64,000 nt of DNA from Myxococcales bacterium. GTDB lineage: Bacteria; Myxococcota_A; Bradymonadia; Bradymonadales; Bradymonadaceae. The notes beneath the pieces are model-generated. The model worked only from the letters and a program-made list of their open reading frames with translations. It was not told the origin of the DNA and did no database searches. The position numbers and the translations under genes were made by a program. The stretch covers positions 1 to 64,000 of the forward strand of contig SKON01000115.1 in the NCBI GenBank assembly GCA_007120035.1. Reading direction: 5' to 3'. This document shows, piece after piece, positions 18,240-28,200 of this stretch. The stretch's first letter is position 1. Each line of letters opens with the position of its first letter.

Positions 18240-19034
18240 TCAGAGCACGTCTTGTAGACGGGCGATGGACAGGTCCAGATACTCTTCGCTCTGGTCGATG
18301 CCCACGTAGTTTCGTCCCTCTTCTACCGCGGCCACGCCCGTCGTCGACGAGCCGCAGAAGGGATCCAGGATCGTGTCTCCCGGGTTGGACGCTGCCAGCA
18401 CGATCCTCCGCAAGAGCTTCATCGGCTTCTGCGTCGGGTGCTTACCGTGCACCTTCTCAGCCTTTCGGGGGGACATGATATTCCACAGATTCTTCATCTG
18501 CTTGCCCCCGTTCATCTCCTTCATCGTCTTGTAGTTGAAAGTATACCGGCTGTCCGTGTCCCGGGCCGCCCAGATCACCGTCTCCGTGCCGTGGGTAAAG
18601 TACCGGCACGACAGATTCGGGGGCGGGTTCACCTTGAACCAGGCGATGTCGTTGAGCACCTTGTACCCTAGGGTCTGCATGGCGAACCCCAGGGAGTAGA
18701 TCACGTGGTGGGTTCCGCTCACCCAGATCGTCCCGTCGGGCTTCAGCAGCCGCTGGCAGGCTTGAAGCCACCGCAGGTTGAACTCATGGTTGGCCTGAAC
18801 CCCCATGGAGCGATCCCAGCGGCCCTTGTTCACCGACACCATCCGCCCCGACTTACAGGTCACCCCGTCATTGGACAGAAAGTACGGGGGATCGGCGAAG
18901 ATCATCTCGAACTGCTCGGGCTCCATGGACTCCAAGAGCTCCAGAGAGTCTCCCTGATAGAGCGTGATCCCCTGGGGGTGCGAATAATACGGCGCCGCGT
19001 CAAACCGCGGCGTCTCCTGCCTGGTGGCTTCCAT
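18240..19034 (-). CDS. Orphan DNA methyltransferase, DpnA/HinfI-like adenine class
   Basis: A 264-residue enzyme. The catalytic motif DPPYFLSNDG (motif IV, about 53-62) comes before the SAM-binding motif DPFCGSSTTG (motif I) near the C-terminus, the order of beta-class amino-methyltransferases. The sequence around motif IV and KHPTQKP resembles, from memory, DpnA-type N6-adenine methylases that modify GATC, so N6-adenine is likely and GATC is a reasonable but untested target. No restriction gene is adjacent, suggesting a regulatory or solitary enzyme. The ATG at 19034 follows AGGGA by five bases, and the open frame to 19205 lacks support. The upstream region holds a GATC palindrome and a DnaA box. 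Confidence 0.82.
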   Translation of the reverse strand: MEATRQETPRFDAAPYYSHPQGITLYQGDSLELLESMEPEQFEMIFADPPYFLSNDGVTCKSGRMVSVNKGRWDRSMGVQANHEFNLRWLQACQRLLKPDGTIWVSGTHHVIYSLGFAMQTLGYKVLNDIAWFKVNPPPNLSCRYFTHGTETVIWAARDTDSRYTFNYKTMKEMNGGKQMKNLWNIMSPRKAEKVHGKHPTQKPMKLLRRIVLAASNPGDTILDPFCGSSTTGVAAVEEGRNYVGIDQSEEYLDLSIARLQDVL

Positions 19035-19545
19035 CGACTTCCCTGTGCGCTGCACTCCGTCGCCCTTCTCTCCTTGAGGGGGGAACGAAATGGGCCATCC
19101 GTGGCCAGTTGCGAAATACTTCCCTGTCTTCGCCAGGGCCAATCTTCCCGCTGCGAAAGAATCGCCCGGCACTCGGGTCCGACCACGGTCTCCCGGGGTC
19201 TTCACCGAACCTTCGGCAAGTCAGATCTCCGACACCTGACGTCTCGCATCCCTGCGAGATCTCTTCGGATCACCACTCATCATGCGCGCTTGCCGAACTC
19301 TTAGTGAGGGTATGTCGACCACCGATCTCTGTCAAGGAATCACCCCAACCCTTACCCCTTGATCGATCGATAGGCGATCGATCACATGGGGTTATCCACA
19401 GGTTTTCCCCAGATCTGACGCCGAATTCCGATCGTGGGCCACTACGCCACGAAGCACGCCACCACCAGTATACTTAGGCTCGACTAACTTATTTCACCAC
19501 CCGCACCTAAACCACTCCCGCGACTGGCCTCCCCCCGTGGTCGAT
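19035..19545. other. 511-bp intergenic region with replication-origin-like features
   Basis: No coding gene is evident. The region holds a 9-bp inverted repeat (TTCGGCAAG at 19212-19220, CTTGCCGAA at 19289-19297), a short hairpin (TCTCGCA 19242-19248 / TGCGAGA 19253-19259), a GATC palindrome and a perfect DnaA box near 19360-19411. A leftward -10-like TATACT lies at 19467-19472. It is the 5' flank of the methyltransferase gene and the 3' flank of the PilZ gene, and is locally more AT-rich than its surroundings. Confidence 0.55.
19360..19411. promoter_or_regulatory. GATC palindrome plus DnaA box cluster
   Basis: TGATCGATCG (19360-19369) and CGATCGATCA (19375-19384) are perfect 10-bp inverted repeats around a 5-base spacer, giving four GATC sites within 25 bases. 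TTATCCACA, the consensus DnaA box, lies eight bases further at 19392-19400, and a degenerate box TTTTCCCCA at 19403-19411. The combination resembles a methylation-sensitive DnaA-binding region. Confidence 0.6.
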
Positions 19546-21309
19546 CTACTTGCCGAAGAACTTCGACATGATCCCCTTCTTCTTCTTCTTCTCCGGGGTG
19601 GGCACCTCGAAGGGATTGGGCCCCACCGCGGCCGGGGGCAGGTCATCGTCGTCGCCCATCAGCTCGTCGAAGATATCCCCTTTCGGCTCCTCTTCCTTCT
19701 GGCCCTCGAGCTCTTCCTTGGCGCTGGCGATCAGCGACGACAGGCTGTCCTCCTCCAGGCCATCGTCGGAGGGCTCCTCGAGGTCCCGCCCAGCCGCCAG
19801 ATTCAGCTCCATATCTCGCCCCTCATCCTCCATCTCCAAGAGGGAGAGGATATCGCTGCCGTCATCGTCGGCCACGGCCGGCTCCGGAGCTGTAAACCCC
19901 AGGAACTCCTCCTCCTTGTCCTCCTCTCCCCCGGCTTCGAACGGGTCGTCCTCGAACTCCACGGGGACCTCCTCGGCACCGGAGGAATCTCCGCCCAGAG
20001 ACCATCCCAGGTCGTCGCTCTCTTCCTCCAGGCCTTCTCCCAGCTCCATCGGCTCCGGGGGAAGGCTTGCCTGTGCCGGGGCGGTGGGCGGAGACTCCTG
20101 GAAGCTCCCCACCGAGGCCTCCTCCAGCACCGCCGACTCGCTCAGCTCCATCCCGGGCTCGGAGAACTCTACGGCCCCGGCTTCGATAGGATCGGAGAGC
20201 TCAAAGGGCTCCGATGGCTCCTCGAAACTTTCGGCTTCGGGGACCTCGTCGTCTTCCTCCGCAGGTTCGGCGAGCTCCATGGGCTCTGACGGTTCCTCCA
20301 CGAGTTCCAGGTCGAGCTCTTCGGCCGGCTCATCGAAGAACCCACCACCGTCACCTCCGAATACATTGTCGAAGATCTCGTCGAGCTCGGCCTCGTCACT
20401 CCCGGCGGTAAATTCCTCGAAGTCCCGGGTCCCCGACTCGTCGACGGTCCCATCGAAGGAGAGCACCTTGATCCCCGCCTCGGTCTCCTTGATCGCCTCC
20501 GGTTCGGCGATGGGAGCTTGCGCCTCTTCCGGGGCCTCTTCCTCGTCCTCCTCTTCGGCGGCCCCGACATCGAGCCCCCAATCGGCGTCATCGAAGAGCT
20601 CACCGAGATCGTCTTCCACGTCCGCGTCCGCAAGGGCCTCCTCTTCATCGGATTGGTCCGTCAGCCCCCAGGAGTCGGACACCTCCGCCGCCACACCAAT
20701 GGGATCCGCCTCGGGCTCTCCGAAGATCTCATCCCCTGACGTCGCTGGCTCCTCGGCGACCTCTTCTTCGGCGGCCTCCGCCGTGGCCAGGGGCAACTCC
20801 GCTTCCGCCGTGTTGTCTTCCTCCCCGTTCAGCCCCAGAAGCTCTCGAGTCTGGGCGTCGAGCTCGTGCTCCGCCGTCTGAGATCCCTCTTCGAACCCCG
20901 CGGCGCTCCGAAGGCTGTTGGCCTTCTCCGCCTCGATCACTCCGGTGTTGCCCTCTCCCTCCTCGGCGGGGGCCTCCTCGGTGGCCGACGACTTCTTCTC
21001 CACCACCTGATCCACCAGGGACTTCGACTCCTGGCTGAGCTTCGTGAACTTCACCAGCATGCCCACGGGTCCGCCGTCGTTCTCGACCCCCTTCAACTGG
21101 CGGACCACCCCCTCTCCCAGAAAGGCGGACGTACCATCGGCCAGCAAGAACTGAAACCGCACCGTGGTTCCCACGGGCTTCAGCTTCTGGGCTGCCATGG
21201 GCACAAACATGCCCCCTCGGGAAATGTACCGCCCGTACCCATCTACAAACTCCTGAAGGGAGTTGTATCGAAGCCGAGCTCGAATGGCGGAAAAGTTCTC
21301 GTCCGTCAC
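19546..21309 (-). CDS. PilZ-like domain protein with long acidic tail
   Basis: A 587-residue protein. The first 95 residues (LRYNSLQEFVDGYGRYISRGGMFVPM, GTTVRFQFLLADGTSAFLGEGVV) match the myxobacterial-type PilZ domain, a fold that often binds cyclic di-GMP, although the RxxxR arginine pair is not obvious. About 440 residues of Glu/Ala/Ser/Pro-rich low-complexity sequence follow, then a basic tip (KKKKKGIMSKFFGK) that could be an amphipathic membrane or partner-binding helix. The start is a GTG with AGAGG eight bases ahead. It is the last gene of a leftward pilT-barrel-PilZ set, so a role in type IV pilus or gliding control is inferred. Confidence 0.75.
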   Translation of the reverse strand: MTDENFSAIRARLRYNSLQEFVDGYGRYISRGGMFVPMAAQKLKPVGTTVRFQFLLADGTSAFLGEGVVRQLKGVENDGGPVGMLVKFTKLSQESKSLVDQVVEKKSSATEEAPAEEGEGNTGVIEAEKANSLRSAAGFEEGSQTAEHELDAQTRELLGLNGEEDNTAEAELPLATAEAAEEEVAEEPATSGDEIFGEPEADPIGVAAEVSDSWGLTDQSDEEEALADADVEDDLGELFDDADWGLDVGAAEEEDEEEAPEEAQAPIAEPEAIKETEAGIKVLSFDGTVDESGTRDFEEFTAGSDEAELDEIFDNVFGGDGGGFFDEPAEELDLELVEEPSEPMELAEPAEEDDEVPEAESFEEPSEPFELSDPIEAGAVEFSEPGMELSESAVLEEASVGSFQESPPTAPAQASLPPEPMELGEGLEEESDDLGWSLGGDSSGAEEVPVEFEDDPFEAGGEEDKEEEFLGFTAPEPAVADDDGSDILSLLEMEDEGRDMELNLAAGRDLEEPSDDGLEEDSLSSLIASAKEELEGQKEEEPKGDIFDELMGDDDDLPPAAVGPNPFEVPTPEKKKKKGIMSKFFGK

Positions 21310-21354
21310 CTGTATTGCCTCTCACGTCGCTGGAAGGGCGTCGCACTGCCCTCT

Positions 21355-22662
21355 CTAGTATTGATAAACCACCCCGGCTCGCAAGCCCTGGGTCATGGCG
21401 AACACGCTGGCGTTCTCCACGCCCGCTTCCCCTTCCCCGGAGAACACACTTCGCATCACTCGGAAGGAGTACCCGGCGGACATGAAGAGCTTGTCCATCA
21501 CCTCGTAGACCATCCCCAACTCCGAGCCAAACCCGAAATTCGTGGACCCACCGCCGAACACGGCGGCTCCATCCACGAATCCCGCCACAGGCACCACGTC
21601 CACGGCGGCGGTGATCCCAAACTCTTCCCCGATCAGGGGGATCGGCAACACCAGCCGGGTCCCCAGCACCAACGACGCCGTCGCCGTGGTCGGTCGCACC
21701 GGGTTCTCTCCGATATTGTAGGTGTCATACCGGGCTCCCAACTTGAACCGGAGCTGTCGATTTCGATGCTGGTCCTCATCGAGGGGTGAATCCAATCGAT
21801 AGATCAACCCCCCCTCGATGGAGACGAGGTTCACCGACACCGAGGTCTGCACCGGCGGATCCTGGCCCTCGTCGATGATGTTCAGACCATCGAAGCCGTG
21901 GTTGTAGGTCACATACACCCCGGGCTCCACCATGTCGGGATCTCCCAACACGAATGGGAAGGCCTCCACGTCGAGCTCGAACCCCGCCATGAACCCGGTC
22001 TGAAACGAGAGTTCCGGAGCCGCCCCGGCCAGCCCGAAGTCCTTTCGGAACATCCGAAAATGGGCTCGGGCCCACAACCAATCCCGCTGCAAACGCTCCG
22101 CCCTGGCCGTCTCCGCGGCGATCGCTCGTTCCCGTTCCTCCCGGGGGTCCACGGTCACCTCTTCTTCATCTTCCGGGGGCCGCTCCACGATCACCGTTGT
22201 CTGCCCGGACCCGATGAACCGCTCCAGCTCTGCCCGGATCAGCCTCACCGCCCCTCGCGTGGGCCCCTCGTCGCCCCGATCGACGTAAAACTCATGCTCT
22301 GCCAGCCCCTCGGCGGGGGTCAAAAACCGCACCCGGATCTCATCCATCCCTTCCGAGGTCATGTAGATCACGATGTCGATATCGCTCCCCCTCATCACCC
22401 ACATCACGTCGGACTCTCGATCCCCGATCCCCGCCGACGTGAACGCCCTCTGACGGACTTGGGCGTAGAACCAGTCGCTCTCCCGGAGGTCAATTTCGGG
22501 GATCTCAGACAGCTCCGCGATCAGTCGGTCTTCTCCTCCTCCGGGGACCGTCGACATCGTGACCAGATACTCCGCGTCCCCCTGCGCCATCGCCAGCGGA
22601 CTCCACAAGAGCACCGCCCACAGCCCGGCCCACACCCACCACTGATTTCGTCTCTGCACCAC
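21355..22662 (-). CDS. Outer membrane beta-barrel protein in the pilT-PilZ operon
   Basis: A 435-residue exported protein. The signal peptide covers WWVWAGLWAVLLWSPLAMAQ. An N-terminal globular part of about 190 residues (FTSAGIGDRESDVMWVMRGSDIDIVIYMTSEG) precedes a C-terminal half of alternating strands ending in an aromatic residue (GVVYQY), as outer membrane barrels do. I do not recognise the family. The start is one of two adjacent GTG codons (22662 or 22659) with GAGGAAG just upstream, and the open frame to 22818 overlaps pilT and is rejected. Its place between pilT and the PilZ gene suggests a role at the cell surface in motility or secretion. Confidence 0.7.
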   Translation of the reverse strand: MVQRRNQWWVWAGLWAVLLWSPLAMAQGDAEYLVTMSTVPGGGEDRLIAELSEIPEIDLRESDWFYAQVRQRAFTSAGIGDRESDVMWVMRGSDIDIVIYMTSEGMDEIRVRFLTPAEGLAEHEFYVDRGDEGPTRGAVRLIRAELERFIGSGQTTVIVERPPEDEEEVTVDPREERERAIAAETARAERLQRDWLWARAHFRMFRKDFGLAGAAPELSFQTGFMAGFELDVEAFPFVLGDPDMVEPGVYVTYNHGFDGLNIIDEGQDPPVQTSVSVNLVSIEGGLIYRLDSPLDEDQHRNRQLRFKLGARYDTYNIGENPVRPTTATASLVLGTRLVLPIPLIGEEFGITAAVDVVPVAGFVDGAAVFGGGSTNFGFGSELGMVYEVMDKLFMSAGYSFRVMRSVFSGEGEAGVENASVFAMTQGLRAGVVYQY

Positions 22663-22690
22663 TATCTTCCTCGCATGGCGATGAAATCCA

Positions 22691-23866
22691 TCAGAACTCA
22701 TCCAGATCGAAATCGTACTCGTCTTCGGCCCCGCCGGCCGGGCCCGATCCCTCGAACCCGCCCCACTGACCGTCGCCGCTCGTCGAGCCGATACCGCTGA
22801 CCCGCAACGCGAAGTCATCGGGATTACTCGACTGCACCAGCGCCTCTTCGTAGGTGATAAACCCGTTCTGGAGGAGCCACATCAACGACTGATCGAAGGT
22901 CTGCATCCCGTAGCTATCAAACCCCTTGGAGACCTGCTCCGTCAGGCTCCGGGCCGTCTCCTCCTCCAGGATCATCTCTCGAATCCGGGCCGTCGAAAGC
23001 ATCACCTCCACGGCGGGCACCCGGCCCTTTCCGTCGGCCCGGGGCACCAGCCGCTGGGCCACGACCCCACGAAAAAGGTTCGCGAACTGGTACCGGGCTT
23101 GGTCCCGCATGTGGGGGGGGAAGGCCGTCACGATCCGGTTCACCGCCTCGGCGGCGTCCACGGTGTGAAGCGTCGACATCACCAGGTGCCCCGTCTCCGA
23201 GGCGGTCATCGCGATCTCGATGGTCTCTAAATCCCGCATCTCCCCGAGCATGATCACGTCCGGATCCTGCCGCAGAGCCGCCTTCAGCGCCCGGGCGAAG
23301 TTCCCCGTGTCGTTGCCCACCTCTCGCTGGTTGATGATGCTCCGCTTGTCCCGGATCAGAAACTCGATCGGGTCTTCAATGGTGATGATATGAGCCGTCC
23401 GGGTCTGGTTGATATAATCCACCATCGACGCCAGCGTCGTCGACTTCCCGCTCCCCGTCGCCCCCGTCACCAGGATCAAGCCCCGCCGCTCTTCGGCCAA
23501 CTCCTGCACCACCTGGGGCAAGAGTAGCTCCTCCACGGAGGCCACCTTGAAGGGGATCACCCGGAACACCATCCCGATGGAGCCCCGCTGCTGGAATACG
23601 TTCACCCGAAACCGCCCCACCCCGGGCACCCCGTAGGAGAGATCGATATCGAGCTGCTTCTCGAACTCTTCCCGCTGAAACCGGGTCATGATCGACGCCG
23701 CCATCTGCCCGATCTCTTCCGGGCTCAGTCGCTTGGCGTCTCGCAACGGCAACAGGGAGCCGTCGACCCGAAAGATCGGCGGCAGCCCTGCCTTGATGTG
23801 GATATCACTGGCGCCGCCTTTGCCGGCCACCTGCAAAATCTTGTTCAGCTCTTGCTTTGCGCTCAT
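22691..23866 (-). CDS. pilT: Type IV pilus retraction ATPase PilT
   Basis: A 391-residue hexameric ATPase that powers pilus retraction and twitching. Walker A is GATGSGKSTT, the Asp box (ITIEDPIEF) and Walker B (DPDVIMLGEMRD) are present, and the His box (GHLVMSTLHTVDAAEAVNRI) is intact. A TARIREMI segment stands where PilT proteins carry the AIRNLIRE motif needed for retraction. The last 35 residues are a Gly/Asp/Glu-rich tail not usual in PilT. No pilin or pilus assembly genes flank it. The order pilT-barrel-PilZ with short gaps suggests one transcript. Confidence 0.93.
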   Translation of the reverse strand: MSAKQELNKILQVAGKGGASDIHIKAGLPPIFRVDGSLLPLRDAKRLSPEEIGQMAASIMTRFQREEFEKQLDIDLSYGVPGVGRFRVNVFQQRGSIGMVFRVIPFKVASVEELLLPQVVQELAEERRGLILVTGATGSGKSTTLASMVDYINQTRTAHIITIEDPIEFLIRDKRSIINQREVGNDTGNFARALKAALRQDPDVIMLGEMRDLETIEIAMTASETGHLVMSTLHTVDAAEAVNRIVTAFPPHMRDQARYQFANLFRGVVAQRLVPRADGKGRVPAVEVMLSTARIREMILEEETARSLTEQVSKGFDSYGMQTFDQSLMWLLQNGFITYEEALVQSSNPDDFALRVSGIGSTSGDGQWGGFEGSGPAGGAEDEYDFDLDEF

Positions 23867-24002
23867 CCGGTCTCGGCTCGCCAGACGGAAGTAGGTAGGA
23901 TCACTGCGGCTTCAGACTCATCCTCTCGCCTGTCACCTCCTTCCGATTCTGGCACGGCGGGCCCTCAAACTCAACCGCCACCTCACGGATCCGGCGATCT
24001 CT

Positions 24003-25040
24003 TCACGCCGACTCTTCGCTCACCTCTTGCAAGAGCCGCTTTGGCATCCGCAGCCCGAAATGCTCCCTGATTTTAGCCTCCACCTCGTCCTGGATCGCCG
24101 GGTTGGCCACCAGGAAGTCTTTGGCGTTCTGACGGCCCTGCCCCAGCCGCTCGTCTCCGTAGCTGTACCAGGACCCGGCCTTGTCGATGATTCCCAGCTC
24201 AGCTCCCAGGTCCACCAGGTCTCCCTGGAGGCTGATCCCCTCCCCGTACATGATGTCGAACTCGGCCTCCCGGAACGGCGGGGCTACCTTATTCTTCACC
24301 ACCTTGACCCGGGTGCGGTTCCCGTTGACGTCATTGCCCTCTTTGATCGCCCCGATCCGGCGGATGTCCATCCGGATCGAGCTGTAGAACTTCAGCGCTC
24401 GCCCCCCCGTGGTGGTCTCCGGGTTCCCGAACATCACCCCGATCTTCATCCGAATCTGGTTGATGAAGATCACACAGGTCCTCGACTTGGCGATGGTCCC
24501 CGTCAACTTCCGCAGCGCCTGGCTCATCAACCGGGCCTGTAGTCCCATATGGGAGTCCCCCATCTCCCCTTCGATCTCCGCCCGGGGCGTCAGGGCCGCC
24601 ACGGAGTCGATCACCAGAAGATCGATGGCGTTGGATCGCACCAACATATCCACGATCTCCAGGGCCTGCTCTCCCGTATCGGGCTGACTCACCAGGAGCT
24701 CATCGACCTTCACCCCCAGGTTTCGGGCATACCCCACGTCCAGCGCGTGCTCGGCGTCGATGAACGCCGCCACGCCGCCGGCTTTCTGGGCGTTGGCCAA
24801 CGCGTGGAGCGACAGCGTCGTCTTCCCCGACGATTCCGGCCCATAGATCTCGACCACCCGACCCCGAGGATAGCCCCCGACTCCGAGGGCCACGTCCAGA
24901 GAGATCGACCCCGTGGCGATGGGATCTTCCACCTCCACGCTGGCGTCGTCCTCCCCGAGACGCATGATCGCCCCCTTGCCGAACTGCTTCTCGATCGCCT
25001 TTACCGTCAGATCCAGGGCCTTCTCTTTATTCTTATCCAT
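24003..25040 (-). CDS. recA: RecA recombinase
   Basis: A 345-residue protein of standard length. It has Walker [10 protein letters not shown], the MAW-like segment, Walker [11 protein letters not shown], loop L1 ([24 protein letters not shown]) and loop L2 ([22 protein letters not shown]). It forms filaments on single-stranded DNA for strand exchange and for LexA self-cleavage. It has its own sigma70-like promoter upstream. No recX follows in the window: pilT is next, 136 bases on. Confidence 0.98.
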   Translation of the reverse strand: MDKNKEKALDLTVKAIEKQFGKGAIMRLGEDDASVEVEDPIATGSISLDVALGVGGYPRGRVVEIYGPESSGKTTLSLHALANAQKAGGVAAFIDAEHALDVGYARNLGVKVDELLVSQPDTGEQALEIVDMLVRSNAIDLLVIDSVAALTPRAEIEGEMGDSHMGLQARLMSQALRKLTGTIAKSRTCVIFINQIRMKIGVMFGNPETTTGGRALKFYSSIRMDIRRIGAIKEGNDVNGNRTRVKVVKNKVAPPFREAEFDIMYGEGISLQGDLVDLGAELGIIDKAGSWYSYGDERLGQGRQNAKDFLVANPAIQDEVEAKIREHFGLRMPKRLLQEVSEESA

Positions 25041-25138
25041 CGTCGCTCCTTTGCGTTCGCGCTCCCCAGAGTCGGCGAACCGTGATTGGTCTGTTGGGTG
25101 CCCGCGTCGGCGAGCCTCTCTCGAAACACCTGAATAAG

Positions 25139-25167
25139 TGTATAGTTCCCGCTTCGCCGGTCGTCAA
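25139..25167 (-). promoter_or_regulatory. recA promoter with dyad over the -35 element
   Basis: On the minus strand TTGACG (25167-25162), a 17-base spacer and TATACA (25144-25139) form a good sigma70 promoter, giving a leader of about 90 bases to the recA ATG at 25040. The -35 lies within a perfect inverted repeat, GCCGGT and ACCGGC separated by TGACG. A weak GAAC/GATTC-like dyad also overlaps the -10, but no known LexA consensus fits it. Confidence 0.72.
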
Positions 25168-25219
25168 CCGGCGTCTCCCTCCATTATCGAATTCTTCTCT
25201 CGATCTGTGCCGACTCATT

Positions 25220-28200
25220 TCATCGAAGCCGCACGGAATCTCGTCCGAAGAGCCGCTCCAGGGACATCATCAGCTCCTCTGTGGGCCGGGTCCCGTAGTC
25301 TTCGGGCAGCCGCATCGCCGCCTTCCCCGTGCCGTCGGCGGTCACCAGCTCGAAGACCAAGGTCGTCGCGCAGGTCCCCCGGTGCTCTCCCAACACCCGC
25401 TTCAGGGCGTCAAGCTCCCCGTTCTTCACCCGATCCACTCCGATCTCCACCTCGATCTGCCGCACCTTCTCTTCTCGTTGCGACACCAGGGTGTACACCT
25501 CATCGGCTCGCACCCGCCGGGTTCGGTTCTCCGGATCGCCCTCCTCCTGGAGCGATCCCTTCACCAGAATGGGCACCCCGCTCTTCACGACCTCCTCGTA
25601 CTCCTCGAAGGTGGAGCTGAAGAAGATCACCTCGATCTCCCCGGTCTTGTCCTCGAGCGTCACGAACGCCATCCGACCGTTGCCGCTCTTTAAGCTGATC
25701 TCTCGCATGGCGCTCACCACCCCGGCGGCGGCCACATCCGTCCGATGCCGCAGCGTCGAGTCCGTGGTCAGCCGCTCCGTCGGCGTCGCCCCGTAGAGGG
25801 GCAGCTCCTTCTCAAACCGGTCCAGGGGATGGCCGGTCACGTAGAACCCCAGAAGCTCCTTCTCGAAGTTCAACAGCTTCCGATCCGACCAGGGCCGGAC
25901 CTCCGGATAGGTCTCCTCCAACACGTCGTCCCGGGCCTCCTCGGTCATCATCCCGAAGAGGCTCGACTGCCCCACCGCGGCGTCATGCTGGGCCCGCAGG
26001 CCTCGCTCCACGGCATTCTCCACGGCCTCGAAGAGGGACGCCCGAGACGCGCAGATCGCCCCGATGTACCGCTCCTCCACCTCGGGCCCGATGGAATCGA
26101 AGGCCCCGGCCTTCACCAGCGCCTCGATGCTCCGCTTGTTCAACTTCTTCAGATCCACCCGGCTGCAGAAGTCAAAGAGGCTCCCAAAAGGCCCCCCGGC
26201 CCGCCGCTCCTCGAGGATCACCTCGATCACCGCTGCCCCCACCCCCTTGATCGCCGCCAGACCAAACCGGATCTTTTGATCCACCACACTGAAATCCAGG
26301 AGCGACTCGTTCACGTCCGGGGGCAACACCTCGATGCCCATCCCCTTGGCCTCGTGGATGAACCGCACGATCTTGTCGGTGTTGTCCCGATCGCTGGTCA
26401 TCAACGCCGCCATGAACTCCACCGGGAAGTGGGCCTTCAGGTACGCCGTCTGATAAGTGATCAGCCCGTAGGCCGCCGAGTGGGATTTGTTGAACCCGTA
26501 CCCGGCGAAGTAGGCCATCAGATCGAAGACCTCTTCGGCCTTCCGCTGCTCCACCCCTTCGTTGACCGCCCCGTCGACGAAGATCTCCTTCTGCTGGGCC
26601 ATCACCTCAGCCTTCTTCTTGCCCATGGCCCGCCGCAGCAGATCGGCGCCCCCCAGGGTGTACCCGGCCATGATCTGGGCGGTCTTCATCACCTGCTCCT
26701 GGTACACCATCACCCCGTAGGTGGGCTCCAGGACCTCCGCCAACCACGGGTGGGGGTACTCCACCTTCTTTCGCCCGTGCTTTCGATCGATGAAGTCGTC
26801 CACCATGCCGCTGCCCAGGGGGCCCGGACGATAGAGGGCCACGGCGGCCACGATGTCTTCAAAGGAGCTGGGCTTGAGCTTCCGCAGCAGCTCCTGAAAC
26901 CCCGACGACTCCAGCTGGAACACCCCCGTGGTGTTCCCCGAGGAGATCAGCTTGAACACCTGAGAGTCATCGAGGGGTATGGCCTTCAGGTCGAAGGGCT
27001 CCTCTCCCCGAGCGGACCGCTCCTGGTTGATCAGACGGATCGCGTCGTCGATCACGGTCAGGGTCTTCAGGCCCAGGAAGTCGAACTTCACCAGCCCCGC
27101 CTCCTCCACCTCATTCTTGGCGTACTGGGTGACCAATTCACCGTTGGCCCCCCGGCAGATCGGCACGAAGTCCCAGAGGGGCGTCTCGGAGATCACCAGC
27201 CCCGCGGCGTGCATCCCGGCCTGCCGGTTCAGGTTCTCCAGGGCCAGGGCGATCTCGAAGAGGTGGCTCACCCGATCGTCGCCCTCGATCAGCTCCCGCA
27301 GGCGCTTCTCCTGGTTCAGGGCCTCGTCCAGGGAAATCCCCACCACCTCGGGCACCAGCTTGGCGATCCGGTCCGTCTCCCCGTAGCTGAAGTTCAGCGC
27401 TCGCCCCACGTCCTTGATGCAGGCCCGAGCCTTCAACTGCCCGTAGGTGATGATCTGACCCACGTTATGCTCCCCATATTTCTGGGTCACATAGTCGATC
27501 ACCTCCCCACGGCGATTCATGCAGAAGTCGATGTCGAAGTCCGGCATGGACACCCGCTCGGGGTTCAAGAACCGCTCAAAGAGCAGGCCGTAGGGAATGG
27601 GGTCGATGTCGGTGATCCGCATTGAGTAGGCCACAAGGCTCCCCGCCCCGGAGCCTCGACCAGGCCCTACGGGGATCCCCTGCTCGTGGGACCACTGGAT
27701 GAAGTCCCATACGATCAGGAAGTACCCCGGGAAGTCCATATGCTGGATGATCCCGATCTCCTCGGCGAGCCGCTCTTCGTAGAGCTCCCGATCGTAGGTC
27801 AGGCCCAGCTCGTCGAACTCGGCAAACCGCTCCTCCAGACCCTCTCGCGCCACATGCGCGAAGTACTCGTGGATTCCCTGGTCGGGATCATCGATCTCCC
27901 GCTCCTCCACGAAGGCTTCGGGCACGTCGTACCGGGGCAGGTAGACCTCCCCCAGGGGGATCTCCAGATCGCACATCTCGGCGATCTTTACCGTGTTTTC
28001 ACAGGCCTCGGGCACGTGAGAGAAGGCCTCCCACATCTCCTCCGGGCTCCGCACGTAGAGCTGGTCCACCCCGTGCTCCATCACCCGATCGATGTCCACG
28101 GTCTTTCCCAACTGAATGCACATCAGCACTGCGTGGGCCCGGGCGTCCTCTCGACTCACGTAATGGCAGTCGTTGGTCGCCACCAGGCCGACGCCTAGCT

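Noticed and set aside
19242-19259. Hairpin TCTCGCA/TGCGAGA as a terminator
   Set aside because: No T-tract follows on either strand, and no gene ends beside it in the right direction.
25132-25148. LexA-type operator over the recA -10 region
   Set aside because: Only four of eight positions pair in the putative dyad, and it fits no LexA consensus I know.
25745-27625. 626-codon plus-strand open frame inside dnaE
   Set aside because: Lies wholly opposite an intact DnaE coding region and shows only low-complexity translation.
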